Below, one piece after another: positions 1-13,100 of a DNA stretch of 64,000 nt. Both the position numbers and the translations under genes were made by a program. This stretch comes from Pipra filicauda (taxonomy: Eukaryota > Chordata > Aves > Passeriformes > Pipridae): contig NW_024104362.1 of the NCBI RefSeq assembly GCF_003945595.2, forward strand, positions 868,001 to 932,000, in the 5' to 3' direction. Below the pieces are notes generated by a model, which searched no databases, was not told where the DNA came from, and saw nothing but the letters and a program-made list of their open reading frames with translations. Within the stretch, counting starts at the first letter, position 1; each line of letters starts with the position of its first letter.

Positions 1-2274
1 CTGGGAACCTCATTACAGATTCACCAAAGTTAAACTAACGTTCTGGTCGATCGTTCTTGCCCTTCACCACCAACTCATTTATGAACAAATTTATTGAAAA
101 AACAACTGCCAGCACACAACAGGGATTAGACTGCAAGAGTTTAAAATAAAATGTGTAACTGTGTTTACAAAGACTGTATTAACAATAATCAGTGATGCAA
201 AATATGGAAATAATACACAATAGTCTTGGAGTTTCCAGTGCAAAACTATTTGCAACATGGGTTAAGAATGAAATGCAATGCCTCTAATGACAACTTGCAA
301 CAAAGTTGTAGTTGAGAAAGTCACACTAGAAAGAAGCCAAAACATTACCACCTTAGAGACAAAGATAAAATTATGTGGTTTCCCATTTTTTAATTGCTAC
401 CTATATTAAGCATCAGGCACAATCAGATCACTGATTGCTTGTTTAAAAGACTTTTAACCAAACATTCTGTTGGAGAAAACATGCCAAGAGTTTCTGTATG
501 CTTATGAAGTACGTATGTTTTTGATACTGCCTGGCACATTAAAGAACATTCTACAGCTGAGAAAATGGAAGTACCCAGTAACTCGGAGTCCTTTACTTCT
601 GGTACTGGAAGGGACTGTTTGATCTCCTTCAGACCATTTTCTCTCAATTCCTGTTTTCCTCGGTAAAGCCAGGTAATGCTATTTCTCACAGGGACAATGA
701 GACTTAATTGTTGGGTATTTGAAGTCAAATAAGGAGAGGCAAAGTATTACAAATACAGATGCACCAAGGAAATGTATGCTCTGTTCCTACTCAGTTAAGT
801 TGTCATACACATGAAAACCGAGTTCTGAAAAAGAAACACAATTTAAAATTGGGAAAGTTTAAGTGTTTATTAAAAAGAAAAAGCAAAAGCTAGATATTAT
901 AATACTGTTTTTCCTATAAAATAATCAGATTTATTTTAACTATATTACAAAATATATTGGTAGTGGAAAAAATTCTTCCATATGTGGAATATTAAAGTTT
1001 TTACTTAATTCTGGGTTAATTTTTTTATGTGCTCCCTTCTGTTCTCAAGCCACTTCAACTATAATGTAAAGCAACTTTTACACAAGACTCAGTATTTCAC
1101 ACTTCACTGACTTGTTTTCCTGAATTAAGGTCTCTTTTACACTCATTAATTAATGGACTGAAACCCATCTTAACATCATGAAAACATTTAGAAAATTTCT
1201 TAGACAAGAAGTTAGCAATATCTATATGAGGAAAATCAGCACTTCGGGGCGAAAGTAAAATGTAAATTTAAACCACATCATTTGGATCAATTTAATTATT
1301 TATATGAAGGGGAGATAAACAACAGTAGAATACTGTTTCCTCTTGGAGGTTGTTAAGTTTATTAATTGAAGTATTTGTCATTTATCATGTACAGACAGAA
1401 ATTATAATCAGATATCAGTACAAAGTACTGGCAGATACTTAGAGTATATCAGAGTTTATTATATGGCAAATCAGAACACCTATACTGATATTTTCTTTCT
1501 GGATTTTCATTTATCTAAAAACAAGAACTCAAAGAGTCATTAAAGCAGGTCCTGGAAAGCAATGAAAAAGGACCTAAAAGATTAGGAAATATGCAAGGCT
1601 GCAGATGGATACAGGTATCAATCTGCATGCTTCCAGATCTTAAATGTTTGTTGGAGCCACCCACCTTTCTGATTCCCTCTCTCTTTCCCACATCCTGTAA
1701 CGCAAAGCTTGAAAGATTTTGAGGATGGAAGCCCTTAATTACTTTCAGTAATTCAAGTCTTTTTACTGAGAGTGTGAATGTGTAGGGGCTTTGAAAGAAC
1801 TCACTCTTACTAGATAGTATTTTCTCATTTTCCTCAAAGATGAGAAATTCAAATGACAAAAATAAGCATTCAGGCACCAAGCTGTACATATCAGAAGTAA
1901 CTGTACCCTTGCTGAAACATCTGGGGAAAAAGCAGCAGTTAAATGTAACATAAAAAGCAAATGGAAAAATTCTCTGATGAGTGTACATAAGTGTATCAGG
2001 ACTGGAAATGTTTAGTTCAGTTTACTGAGTTCATGAAGACAATAATGTCACATACTTGTCCAGATTGGGGAAGCAATGGAAAACCAAGACAGATCAGTAA
2101 CAAGGAGAATTTAAAGTTCAAAAAGAGCTCAGTGTTCTACACTAACAGTAACTGTAGATCTCTTAACTCTTTGTCTAATTATTTAGACTAATGCCATGAC
2201 AACAAGGAAGTCACAGCATGTTATCCCTTGCAGACACAGGGTACAACAAATAAATATTTAAACATGATCTCCGA

Positions 2275-2292
2275 GGGAGGGGGGGAGGGGGG
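2275..2292 (+). other. G-rich run with G-quadruplex potential
   Basis: Runs of 3, 7 and 6 guanines are separated by single adenines, enough for four stacked G-tracts with short loops. The G-rich strand is antisense to MON2, so in a read-through MON2 transcript this would be a C-rich stretch. Confidence 0.5.
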
Positions 2293-2347
2293 AACAGGCA
2301 AGCCTTAGAGTAAGCCCCTTGCAAATGACATATAAAGGTCCAAAATG

Positions 2348-2370
2348 CAAACAAACAAACAAACAAAAAC
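2348..2370 (+). repeat. CAAA microsatellite
   Basis: Five to six tandem CAAA units lie 3' of the MON2 coding region. It is a simple repeat with no other content. Confidence 0.85.
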
Positions 2371-3390
2371 CACAAAGAAGATGCTGTTAGGGGAACTCAG
2401 AAAAACTGCAGCACCATCAACACATGGCAATAGCAAGGTCAACTGCATTTACTGTAGCTCTCTCATCTCCATTTTGAGATGTTTAAAGTAAACTTAAAAA
2501 AAAACCATGAAACACCAGACGTCTAAGCCTAAAGAAGTTTTCCTATGCTCTGGTAGCAAGCGCTGTCACTACCACATAGAACCTTACGTGACCTTTTTTA
2601 GGACAGAATGGTTCTCCTGCCAGGCCTGTCTATTTTGCCTTCCCTGATTGCAAATGAAAGCCAGATTATTTAATCTTGTGGTAGACCTCAATATTTTAGT
2701 TACCGAAATCTCAGAAAAGAAATCCAACTTGTGCATCTCAAAGCACATACTACTTACTGCCTCTCCTAAGTTTGATTACAGGAGGAATGATTTCTGTCAA
2801 AAGTTACTTCTTTTTAATAATGACTTAAATAAACAAAAACCTATGTTTTAAGCCCGATTTTGCATCTATATTTATCTCTTCTAAAAGATTATTGTTACTT
2901 CATTAGCAATTATTTAAATGTTTGTTTGCAACCTTTTAGAACTAGGGAATACATTTTTCATAGTTAAGATTCTATAGCTTATTAATGCTAAATGGTTACA
3001 TTTTATCTAAAAATGTCTGCATACATTTTCTTATTATGTAGCACTTAATTAGTTTGCCAAGAGCTCTGTTTGGATGCAAAGTGCAGTAATACAGAAAATG
3101 GCACTTAAAATAATTCTTAGATTAGATCTGTTTTAAATGTATTGGAAAAATCCATGAAATACATTTTGTTAACAAAGAGGACAACTGATTGTTTCTGGTT
3201 GCCACTGCCTTCACCTTTTAGATAACAGTGGATTTTACCTTCATAGGTCTATCCTGTGTATGGAAAGAAAAAAAAACCAAAACTTTTTCAATTCCTAACC
3301 CATTTCCAAATTTGACCTAGTTGTTTGAATTGAGCTGATTAAAGTGAAATTAAACTGCAAGAAACAGCTACTGCTATCAGACCGTAGTTT

Positions 3391-3724
3391 CATCATCATC
3401 ATGGCCAGTCTTCGCGAACGAAGATTTAGGAAAGGTCATTACCCTTCGAGCCTGCGCAGTGGATTTTTTAGGTGAGACGCAGTGTGCGCTGAACTGAGCC
3501 CACCCTTTAATCCTAAGGTTCATCTGCCGGGGCTGAGCAAGCTCGGACGGTGGCAGCGAGGTCCTCAGGACGTAGGTTTGTTTAGAGTGACCTTCTCTTA
3601 GATGGATGGCCTTACAGGGCTGACGAGCTCCATCTGCCCGGAGGAGCTCCCTGACCGGAAATCGAACCTGGGCCTCGGCGGTGAGAGCGCCGCATCCTAA
3701 TCACTAGACCACCAGGGGTCCTCC
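3391..3724 (-). mobile_element. tRNA-Glu-derived SINE with ATG-repeat tail and target-site duplication
   Basis: The insertion is about 334 bp and clearly GC-richer than its surroundings. Read on the minus strand it starts with a tRNA-Glu(CTC)-like head, then a unique body of about 250 bp. It ends with a CTTCG-TTCG-CGAAG hairpin followed by ATGATGATGATG. Flanking direct repeats GACCGTAGTTT (3380-3390) and GACTGTAGTTT (3725-3735) match at 10 of 11 bases and mark the insertion ends. A tRNA head, unrelated body and microsatellite tail are the hallmarks of a SINE mobilised by a LINE. The partner is probably not CR1, whose tail is ATTCTATG-like. An RTE-clade LINE such as AviRTE is a possibility I cannot confirm. 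Confidence 0.85.
3648..3718 (-). repeat. tRNA-Glu(CTC)-like head of the SINE
   Basis: On the minus strand this 71-nt stretch starts CCCCTGGTGGTCTAGTGATT and keeps the A-box (TGGTCTAGTGA), the CTC anticodon region (GCGCTCTCACC) and a B-box (GGTTCGATTTC). It closes with GGTCAGGGA. It is close to a real tRNA-Glu but has several substitutions, and it is fused to the SINE body within a target-site duplication. I call it a SINE promoter rather than a working tRNA gene. Confidence 0.85.
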
Positions 3725-6700
3725 GACTGTAGTTTAGCACTTCAAGAACTTGCTTCCCACTCTTAACTCTGTAAAGAGGGAGGGGTTTGTGCTACTCCAT
3801 TCATCGGTTCAATGCATTCTCTTTGAGACTTTGGCAACACATAACTGCTTCAAATTTTAAGATATTATGGTGCATGCAGCTGTAACAGACATTATTAACT
3901 TCATATTTTGAAAGAAGATATTTAAATCACTCTGTTCTGAGACAAATGTTTCTCTTTCCTCATTTGTTTTAGGACGGTACTTTGTGTAGACTCTGGGGGT
4001 CATTTTAGTGGTAAGGTAGTACCATATTATGCTACGCCAAGCAAGGAGGCATGAAGAGATGTTCAGTAAGTAAATCTGCAAGTAATAGTTGTGATGTACT
4101 CCAGAAACCAGGTCTTTGTACATGTACATGCCAGCAGTACTATGCACTTAATACTCCTGTCCTCTTTATGTTTTCTTATGAGAGAGGCTGATCAAAACCA
4201 GACTGCTCTCTCTGCTCTCTCTGAATTGATGGCAATCCAGTTTCGGCTGCCATTTTTCTATGGAGCCTCTCAGTCCCTCCCCTCATGACCAGGCATTAGT
4301 TTGTGATGTGATGGGGGAAAGAAGAGTGAGTCTTCTGGCAAGGAAGCCAGAAACATAAGCTGTTCCTCGGCAACTTTAATAGTTCCAAGTAAGAAATAGT
4401 TAACATTAAAAACAACAGACTAGGCAATGTAAAGTTTGGACAAGTTTCAAGTTTCCAACTGTCGCATCCTCACAAGCCTCTGCAGTCTTAAAGCTATCAG
4501 CTTTGGAGATACCACTGGCCATGGAGACTCATGCCAAGACTAAGACAGATGTTCTGTGCACAGAGAGCAACAGGTATGGCTCCACTTTGAAGATCAGAGT
4601 CTTCAGTAACGAAACTGTGAAGATGCCAAACCGAGACCTGATTTCCAATGGATTTTCTTTCTCATTGGTAAGAAATTCATTCTTTCTCTATTGGTAATCT
4701 CTTCTGAAAACAAAACAGACTGATGGGCTGATGCCTTTGAGTATGCTTCAACATCGCAGTATTTTTGATTGAAGAAAAAGATGGTAGCTGTACTTAACTC
4801 ATTCCTTCCATAAGGATATCATGCTTCAGGTAAAAAGAAGATAAATGAGATTTCTTATGAAGTTCTTAAGGCAGGCATCTGGACCACCAGTGGGAATAAA
4901 CATGTTAACATGGAAAGAGAAAAGTTTATCATACTGATTTTAAAAATAAGCTTATCTGAGAGCTCCTCTAAACATAGATAAGAAATTCAAGCAATGGTCT
5001 CATCTCTTGCTAGTGAAGTCCTGCAGTTAGCACAGTGAACACACAGCTACCTTATCCTTTTTATCAAAGTTGTTTAATAATTAAGACAAAAATGCTTAAA
5101 TAAGGAGCTCAGAAATAGAAGGACTGGTTTTTAGCATGTTACTCGCTAACTGATAGGACAGAAGGACATCACAAAGATGATCTTTAAAATGCTGAAATTA
5201 CTCAGCTTAGTTCTTTAAATACCAGGAAGAAATTTGTCCGGCTCAGTCAATTTGACAGGATATAACCATTTTCTATGCTGTTTTCCTTTTTCTAGGCAAG
5301 CTTCTTCAATCTTTCTCACTCATATCATTTGCACAAGCAATGCTCTGGCAGTCGGCAGTGACTTTTTGGATCAGTCATCACTGTAACAAACGAAATAATT
5401 CAACAGAAATTGCAGCTTTGAACCAAACACCAATCACCTGTGTCAGTAGCCATACTCTTTTAAGTAGTCAGAACTTTTGTTAGTGCAAATCTTTTACTAC
5501 TTATGCATTTATTCTGTCAGCTGACTGGTGTATCTCATCTGCTTTCATCCTTATCTGTTGACACTGTTCTTTGGTGTTATCTGAATTTCCACCTTCCATG
5601 GTCCTCTTCTCATTGTATTTGAATTCAATGAAATTCCTTGTTTAACTGAGTTGGTCTCTTATTACAGCTAGTCTGGCACATATTTTCAGTTAAGACCTTC
5701 ACGTCTCCAAGGAACTGTCTTATCTCCTCAGTTCCTCTCTTAACTCAAACTTGTCTTCTGTGAGATCTTCCCTATCAATTTTCTGGGCTGCCTTCTTCAA
5801 GTCCAGTCATTTTTATTTTGAGGTTCTCCCTAAGAATCATGAGTATTGAATTTCACTTTCTTTCTCACACAAGTTGTCTTAAACCATCCATGCAATATTT
5901 TGCTCACTTGCTGCTGCTGTAGTCATTCTTGATCCCAGCAACTGGTTCCTAGGGGGTGTAATGTTGTCTGTCTTGAATTACACAGCAGTCAGATGCTTTG
6001 AATGTGACATAAACCTGAACAGTACAATTCAGCTATGAACCCTAAAGAGTATGTACTCCCCAAATGAAATCTATCTTCTACATTGACTTTTTACAATCAT
6101 TTTTATTGGACTTATACTTGCCCCGATATACAAAATGCTGTATAGATGAAGAGTCCCTGCCCCAAAAACTTACACCTGAAGCACACACAGAAAAGCACAC
6201 ACAGAAAAGTACTGTCAGAAGGTAGAGGTGGAAAATCCATGGAGAAAGTAAGCTCTTTGCAGGGAATAAAAATATAATATCAATATTTTGCTGATGGTTA
6301 AATGGTTTACACCTATGGCCTAGATATAGGCCATATCTATGCACAATTTTGGATTCCAATTTAAACAAACCCTACGCACTAGCTGCCTTATTTGGAACTT
6401 TCTGATGCACCCCACTTTAAACATCCTTTCGGGCCTGTAGCAGTCAGAATATGCGCTGCTCACAAGGCAGGTGTGGACAGCAATTCCTTCTCTCACTGAT
6501 GACTAGTACTTGTGCTTGTCATGTGCTGAGGAAAAGAAAGGCATTAATCTCGCTAAAAATATCTTGCCTGAAGAGTTCAAGGCCAGCTATGAGAAGATTT
6601 GCTGTTTGACAAGAAGAAACAACTCAACCCAAGTAAAGAAAGAACCCCATCTGCAGAATATGATGAAAAACTACTGAATTTCACAGATGTACTCTTACTT

Positions 6701-9514
6701 ACTCTTGTAAATAATTTACAGTGACCATGTGTTTCATGTGGTTTAATGTCCAGTAACATTGCACAGTTCACCAATAAAAGAGGTGGGGAAGCAGGCTCAT
6801 GTACAAGGGAACAAAACAGATTCCAGTTAGATAACCATCTCTGAAGATAAGCAAATAACTACTGTAGGTTACTTCTAAGAATAAGATGTTCTTTAAGAAG
6901 TTCCCAGCTTGAGGCCTCTTTCTTTTTTCATAATCAGTTACTATGCAGTCTTAAATCCTTGAGTACATTAAGGCAATGGTCATGGCATTGAGATGTACAA
7001 GTTTTCCCAAGTAATCCAAAGTCTTGATATGAACATGCTAATAATGTAATAATTTGAATTCCCATCCATGTCTTTTTTAAAATTGTAGACAAGAAGGAAA
7101 AAGGTGAAGACTGTGGTTACATTCAATAAGCAATTAATGCTTATCTTCTAACTTCCAGCTGACACATTTCTATACAGTCAGCTGTATCCCTCTTCTAGCT
7201 GCCTTCAGTGACACACTGCAGACCCCGATCCTGAAAAAGTCCATGGGTTTTACTTCTCGTGAATAAGTAACCCTACAGACTTGAAAAGAACTTGGTCTAC
7301 TCAATAGGTAAAGTTAAATTAGTTCGATTTCTTCCAAAGCAAGATTTACCTTGCTAAAAACATGTAAAAATGTGAAATTTAAACATTCAAAAATGCTGTT
7401 TGCATCAAAGAAACCCTAACAATGTTTAGCAGAAAGTACAAAGAGAAAAAAGAAACTGATACTTCAAGTTGGAAGAAATATTTGAGTGATGGACAAGAAG
7501 GCACAGTAAAGGGAATAATTCTTATTCACAGACAAAATAAGTTCAATGAAAACACCTTTTCTAAGCTAAGTAGCTCTGTTTTTAGTTCTCAAAGTATTTA
7601 TACCAAATAAAAGAAAGCAGTTTTAATACAGTCAACCCAAGCTTGCATGTCCAAAACAACACCTCAAATAGCACAGATATTATTAATTTTGTAATTAAGA
7701 GGAAAGAAAGGAAAGTTAGCTCATTGGTAGTTTATTTCAAAATTTTTGGAAGATTAATGTCTATAGGTGGTAAAATAGCCTAAGTTCTAGAGTCAGGAAA
7801 GACTAATGCATCCCCTTTTTGAATTACAGATAAAAATGAAGATTTACCTCATTGGACAAATGCATCTGTATTACCACTGAAAAATCAATTAGAAACTAAT
7901 TAGAAACAAATTTACCCACAGCTTGGTCTGCACACCTCTTTTCAGAAATTCTGGTTAAGATAATATATTCTAAAACAAATTAATTCCCTTCTTTCCTGTT
8001 TTACGCTTTGTTTCCTTAATAACCTCATAGACTTTGACTTATCTTCCACTAATTAGGAGAGCAGTTGTGAGGTTTTCACTTTCAAAGTATGGATAATGTT
8101 GTTACCTGTATGCTAGACCCAGTTCTGCAGTATACTGGAACTGCTCCTCCACAGAAGGTATTTTGACATAAATTCTATTAATGAGAAGAACTTGTTTCTT
8201 TAATGTAAACTGTGTGTTCTCTTAAAACTATCCACGCTTCACAATTAAGTTCTATGCAACTTTGGTAACAGAAATGTGCAACGTTTGAAGCCTCTTTAAT
8301 ATTTACTGTACTTTGAAATAGAAAGCTTTTAAAAAGGACCATAAACTGGAGCCTTGTGGGAGCAACCTGTCCAAAGTCCTGCTTGAAGAACATTATTCAT
8401 GCAGGGTAGCCCTGACCAGTTCATCACACCTTCAGCTTGAAGCTTCTACAACTTTTACACCTGTTCATATGGACCAATCAATGTCCCTTTAGCCAGGAAA
8501 GTGCAAAGCAAACAGATGTAATACCATTTCTTATGCATGACAATATCTTTTAATATCTACAAAAGACTTGAAGAAACAAAACCCTAAAGATAAGCTCTGA
8601 AATCCATAGGAAGGCACCTGTCTTTTTTTATATATATATTTGGCCTTTGTGCTTTCACATCACAGATTAAAAATATGTGAATACAGGTGAAACATGACTG
8701 AAATCAAAATGAATTAAATAAGAGTTTAAATGCTAGATCACAAACTTTAAAAACAGTACTATTAAAAGTGTTTTACTTCAATTGTGTATTACGTGAAAGT
8801 GAAACATTCACATTTACTTAATGACGAATTTTACTGCATTTCTAAATGAGTAACTATCTTCAAAACTACACTTCTCGCGGTTTTTATCAGACACAGTTTA
8901 TAATTAAAAGATTAGAACAATTTGTTTGGGTTGAAAAGACATTACAAAACAAAGCACTTAGAATTACTGAACACAGTATTACAGCCAAGTATTTTAGATA
9001 CTTGAAATCACCTTTCTTGGGTCATGATTCAAAGACTGCGATACTTGCCAAGAAGGCCAAAAAAGACTAACAATCCTCCAATATGTTTGGGGTTTTTTTT
9101 TTAAGCAAGGCTGCAACTACAAAAATGGACAGAATTAAGTAAAACAAACATCTTGAAAAAATATATTATGAAGTGAGGTATGGTAGTCTTGAAGTGCTAC
9201 AGTGGATTTCTGCATATTCAAACTTATTTCAGGTCAACTACTCTGAAGTTTGAGATCAGCAGACTGTGACTGCTTGCTGCAATCTTTTGTTATATGACCC
9301 TTTGATGACCCTTTGTAGATGTCCAATGGCCACAAAGAAGATACATTCAATTAAGCAAAAATTAATAACATGATCAGATATGAATGAGCATATCTGGCAA
9401 TTTAGAAGGCAAACTGTAAGTAAAAATGCAAGCATACAACTTATTCATAATAAATACATTTTCAAGCATTTGACATTATCAATATTTTAAAAAGAATTTA
9501 AATAATAAATGCAA

Positions 9515-10032
9515 CTATTTTATACAGAACTGTACCATTTATTATACACACAAGTATATCAGTTCCCTTTGTTTACAAAGGCTGGTTACAGATATATGGA
9601 ATGTTACAGTACCATCTTGCATAAAATTTTAGTACAATTCGTACTTCAAAAAAAGGGTGCAAAACACCAGCCTAATAAATCTGACTGAATTGAAATATTT
9701 TTAATTACATCATTAACACATACACAACAAGCTGTACATAAGCCCACTTTTCAATCACCACTTCAAGATACTGTAGCAAGTACATTAGATTATAAATGAT
9801 TCCAACTAGTCAGTTAAATTTATTAAAGGTTTGCACTGCTACTCACTCTGGAACCTTTGAGATATAGCCTATATTCACGACTTACTGAGCTCTTGTTAGT
9901 ACAGTTAAAAGGCAGTCAGCACAGTTGCCAAAGTACTAGTCACAAGAGATTTCCTCAGAGAAACTTCACCCGGGAACAAACATTTTTGGATACTTTTTTT
10001 CCCTTCAAGAATAAAAAAGAAGTTTTATGGGG
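9515..10032 (-). other. MON2: Proximal 3' UTR of MON2 with a candidate poly(A) signal
   Basis: This is non-coding sequence directly after the MON2 stop. On the minus strand an AATAAA hexamer lies at 9538-9543, with a further one near 9815-9830, so a short 3' UTR ending near 9515-9525 is possible. Many other AATAAA hexamers occur further downstream (for example near 7731, 5514 and 865), so a much longer 3' UTR cannot be excluded. The 3' end is not defined by sequence alone. Confidence 0.45.
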
Positions 10033-10196
10033 TCAAGACTCTCCATTCTGTACCTTGGATGCTGGTGGATGCATGAAGTCCTTAAAAGGAACCAGTGCCT
10101 CCTTCAGAGCAGAGCACACTTCCGAGGATGAGCAGGTAATACATTCTACTAAAGTCGGGTACAAGGCAATAACTTGTGCCCATGTGCTAGCATCAA
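10033..10196 (-). CDS. MON2: MON2 local exon 33, last coding exon with stop
   Basis: This 164-nt coding part encodes [40 protein letters not shown] and [13 protein letters not shown], then TGA at 10033-10035. The acceptor is TTCCTTGCAG. The C-terminus matches the family end exactly. A 121-codon open frame on the plus strand here is only its antisense shadow. Confidence 0.97.
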
Positions 10197-13100
10197 CTGC
10201 AAGGAAGAAAAGAACAGACTGAATCACTTACTGCTGTCCAAATTCTTACAACAAATTTTTTTTCAGTACCTGTATAAATAAGGGCACATTCAGCTGCCTA
10301 AACATAGGTAGCCAGTGCTATACAGACACTATGGCATCCCCACAGGGCACTCAGATATGAGGCATGATTTCTGCAGGAGAGCCATATTCTTTTTTTTGCA
10401 GCCACAACTGGAGGCCAGATGGGATAATATCCATAAAATGGTGCTACACACCTGTGTTTCTACATATGAGTAATTCACTGTGTTTTCTGGATGAAGAACT
10501 GACAAATTTAAGATAATACTTTTATTAAATCTGTAATGTACGTGCATTTTCTGCCCGCTTTTCTCTGCTACAGACAGAAAATTGAACTGGACGCATATCT
10601 CACTTCTGGAAAATTGTCACCACTGAGACTTGCTATTGATTTCAGATCATTCCAGATTACAAGAGCTATAGAAAGCAGAGGTAGAAATACTAGACCAAGA
10701 AAAAAAATATCCATAGTAAAGTTTGTTACTCTGACAAGTGAAATTAAACATTGAAGCATGAATCCTATTTATTAATCTTATTGCTTATTTCTGGTTTAGC
10801 TCTGCTTTCAAAAGAAAACAACCCCTGATTTCAGACAACATTAATAATTATCTTAAATAAATAAAATTATTACAAGGTAGAAGAAGTGGGAGTGAAGTGA
10901 TTCTGTAATTTGTCTAGTGGTTCTCTTTATAAGAAAGTGCACAGGAGGTATGGCAAGCACTGCTGCATATGTCCAGGGGAAGAATACCTCTCATTACAGG
11001 AAGAGGGATGTGGGGAACAGTCCAGCTGAGCTGGCTACTCTACCCTTCTAAGAGGAAGACCCACCAAAGTAGTACTTCTGTTGCCTTCAGGGTTTGCCAA
11101 AAGGCTTTATGCATCCTGGCATAGTTCTGCCTGCACCCTTTTGCCATCAGCCTTGGAAAAACATTATCATAACTCTGGCTGCTCAGTGATGCTGTAAATG
11201 AGGCACTGCCTCTTTGCAGAAACCCACCTGCCTGTGTTTTTCTGGAAAGACTGGTTTGTTTGTTTATTTCAGGGTTGAAAAGGGGGGTTTTTCTGTTCTT
11301 CGTAATATCAAAAGCAGGGAAGTAGAGGGAAGTGTTGTATATGCAATTCTGCCAGAATTTCAGAGTCCAATACCAAGACTCATGACTAAGTTTTCTTGCA
11401 AGAACTCTCCACACATACACTGTAGGCACAGCTTACAGGAGGAACAGGATACATGATTATAAATGAAGCTGAAGTCTTTCATTTAATTCAACCTTTTAAA
11501 TACATCTGTCAACCATTTACTTGGGCATCAATGAGCTAAGACATCTTTCTCAATCCAGGGCACATGAGATACTAAAGCAGGAAGAGAGCGATAGCAAGAC
11601 CACAAGTTTAAGTATCTACCAGCCTGTCTGTGCATTTAGCTTGTACACCTGCTTCAACTACAGAGGGCACCTATGTGAACAAGATCCATAAAGACCTACA
11701 AAGGTATCATGGAAAGAAAAAAGGATCTATCAGGATTTCATATATTTAAGAATTCCACTAACATTTTATGGCGGCTTTTTGGTTTCTTTGTTTTTAGAAA
11801 AGGACACCACAAATTGAGGTTCTCTTTTATTAAAAATATTTTAGGACCTTATGCTTTTAGGCATACTGGAAAACCTTTGTAGTTTTTGTTTCTGTCTACC
11901 TGCCACCTGCAAATACAAAGAATTACAAAACACTGAATCTTACAGACTACACTTTTCTTTCAAATTTCTGGGAAAATTACCACAGGAAATAATAAATACA
12001 TCTTTGTGGCAGATGTAACATTACCTTGTTTAGAACCATGTTGTTTAACAGTAACTTACCATTTTCAGGTTGAGTTTTTTTAAGTGAATCTATGAGAGTG
12101 CTGACAGCTTTTAAAACAAATATGATTTCTGTTACTTGCTGCCTAGAAAGGAAAAAATGCAGACAGTCAACTACTCATTTTTGCCTTAAGAATATAAGTT
12201 TTCTATGAAATTTACACAACATGAAAACAACACCCAATGGCAAACAGCTGCAATGAAGCCTGCCATTAAAAGGATAGTTAGAGGTTAACGTTATCATTTT
12301 TCTTTAACTTTACCACCATCATTGCTGTTGTCTCAGCTAGGATAGCTTTAGATTTGATCCTCTAAACAGTAACACCATACACATCTCAATCTGAGAATAC
12401 TCATATCAAAATACATGATTAACAGTAACATAATAATCAATTTCCACATTCATGATTAAAACCTTCAAAAGTTAAGTGAATTTCAAATAAGTTCCTATTT
12501 TAAAGAACTTCTTAGTACTTCAGTCAATTTTTCCATTTCAAGAACAGTTACTTGAGTAATGATTCACAATGTTGCTATTGGGATATTTTATCTTATTTTT
12601 GGTAAGACTCCACATCTCAATTTAGTAACTACACATAGCTCTATTTGGAATAAAAAGAAATCAGATTTCAGAAGTATTATGCTATAGATATCAGATATGT
12701 TGTTTCAGTAACTGAAAATGTAAAAGCACAGAATATGACCATTATTATTTAAAAGTTTTTCAACAAAAGATTGGTACCAGCATTTTCTTTGAAATGTCTT
12801 CCCTACAAACATTTCCCTGGCTTTTACATTTCAACACACACCCCCCTTATTTTTTTCATGACTGAGTGATATTTTGAATGCAAACTTCCTCTCATAAAGT
12901 CCTGGTAATACCTTCAGTGCCTAAAGAAAACATACATACCGTGGAAGAGGACATTTGCCACTCAATCTCTCATCTTCTATGTAGCGATGCAATACATCCT
13001 GTGACCTTTTCAAGAGCACAGAAAGTGCCATCCTAGAAATGTAGCCTTCCTGAGGAGTTGTGACTTTATTACTGAATGAAAACTGGAGCAATGTTTCAAA

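Larger units (their letters stand above)
1..9514. other. MON2 3' flank or extended 3' UTR, no gene recognised
   Basis: This is AT-rich sequence with only short, featureless open frames on both strands. It holds one tRNA-derived SINE (3391-3724), a G-rich run (2275-2292) and a CAAA microsatellite (2348-2370). A tandem 14-mer containing CACACAGAAA lies near 6180-6210. I looked for let-7i, which lies downstream of MON2 in human, and did not find its mature sequence on either strand. Confidence 0.6.

Noticed and set aside
3648..3718. Functional tRNA-Glu gene
   Set aside because: Several substitutions relative to tRNA-Glu, fusion to a long body with an ATG-repeat tail, and a target-site duplication around the whole unit all point to a SINE.
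1..10000. let-7i microRNA downstream of MON2, as in human
   Set aside because: I scanned both strands for the mature let-7 seed and neighbourhood (TGAGGTAG or its complement) and found none. TGAGGTATGGTAG near 9174 is not let-7.
9857..10222. 121-codon plus-strand open frame
   Set aside because: It overlaps the last MON2 exon on the other strand and has no recognisable domain.
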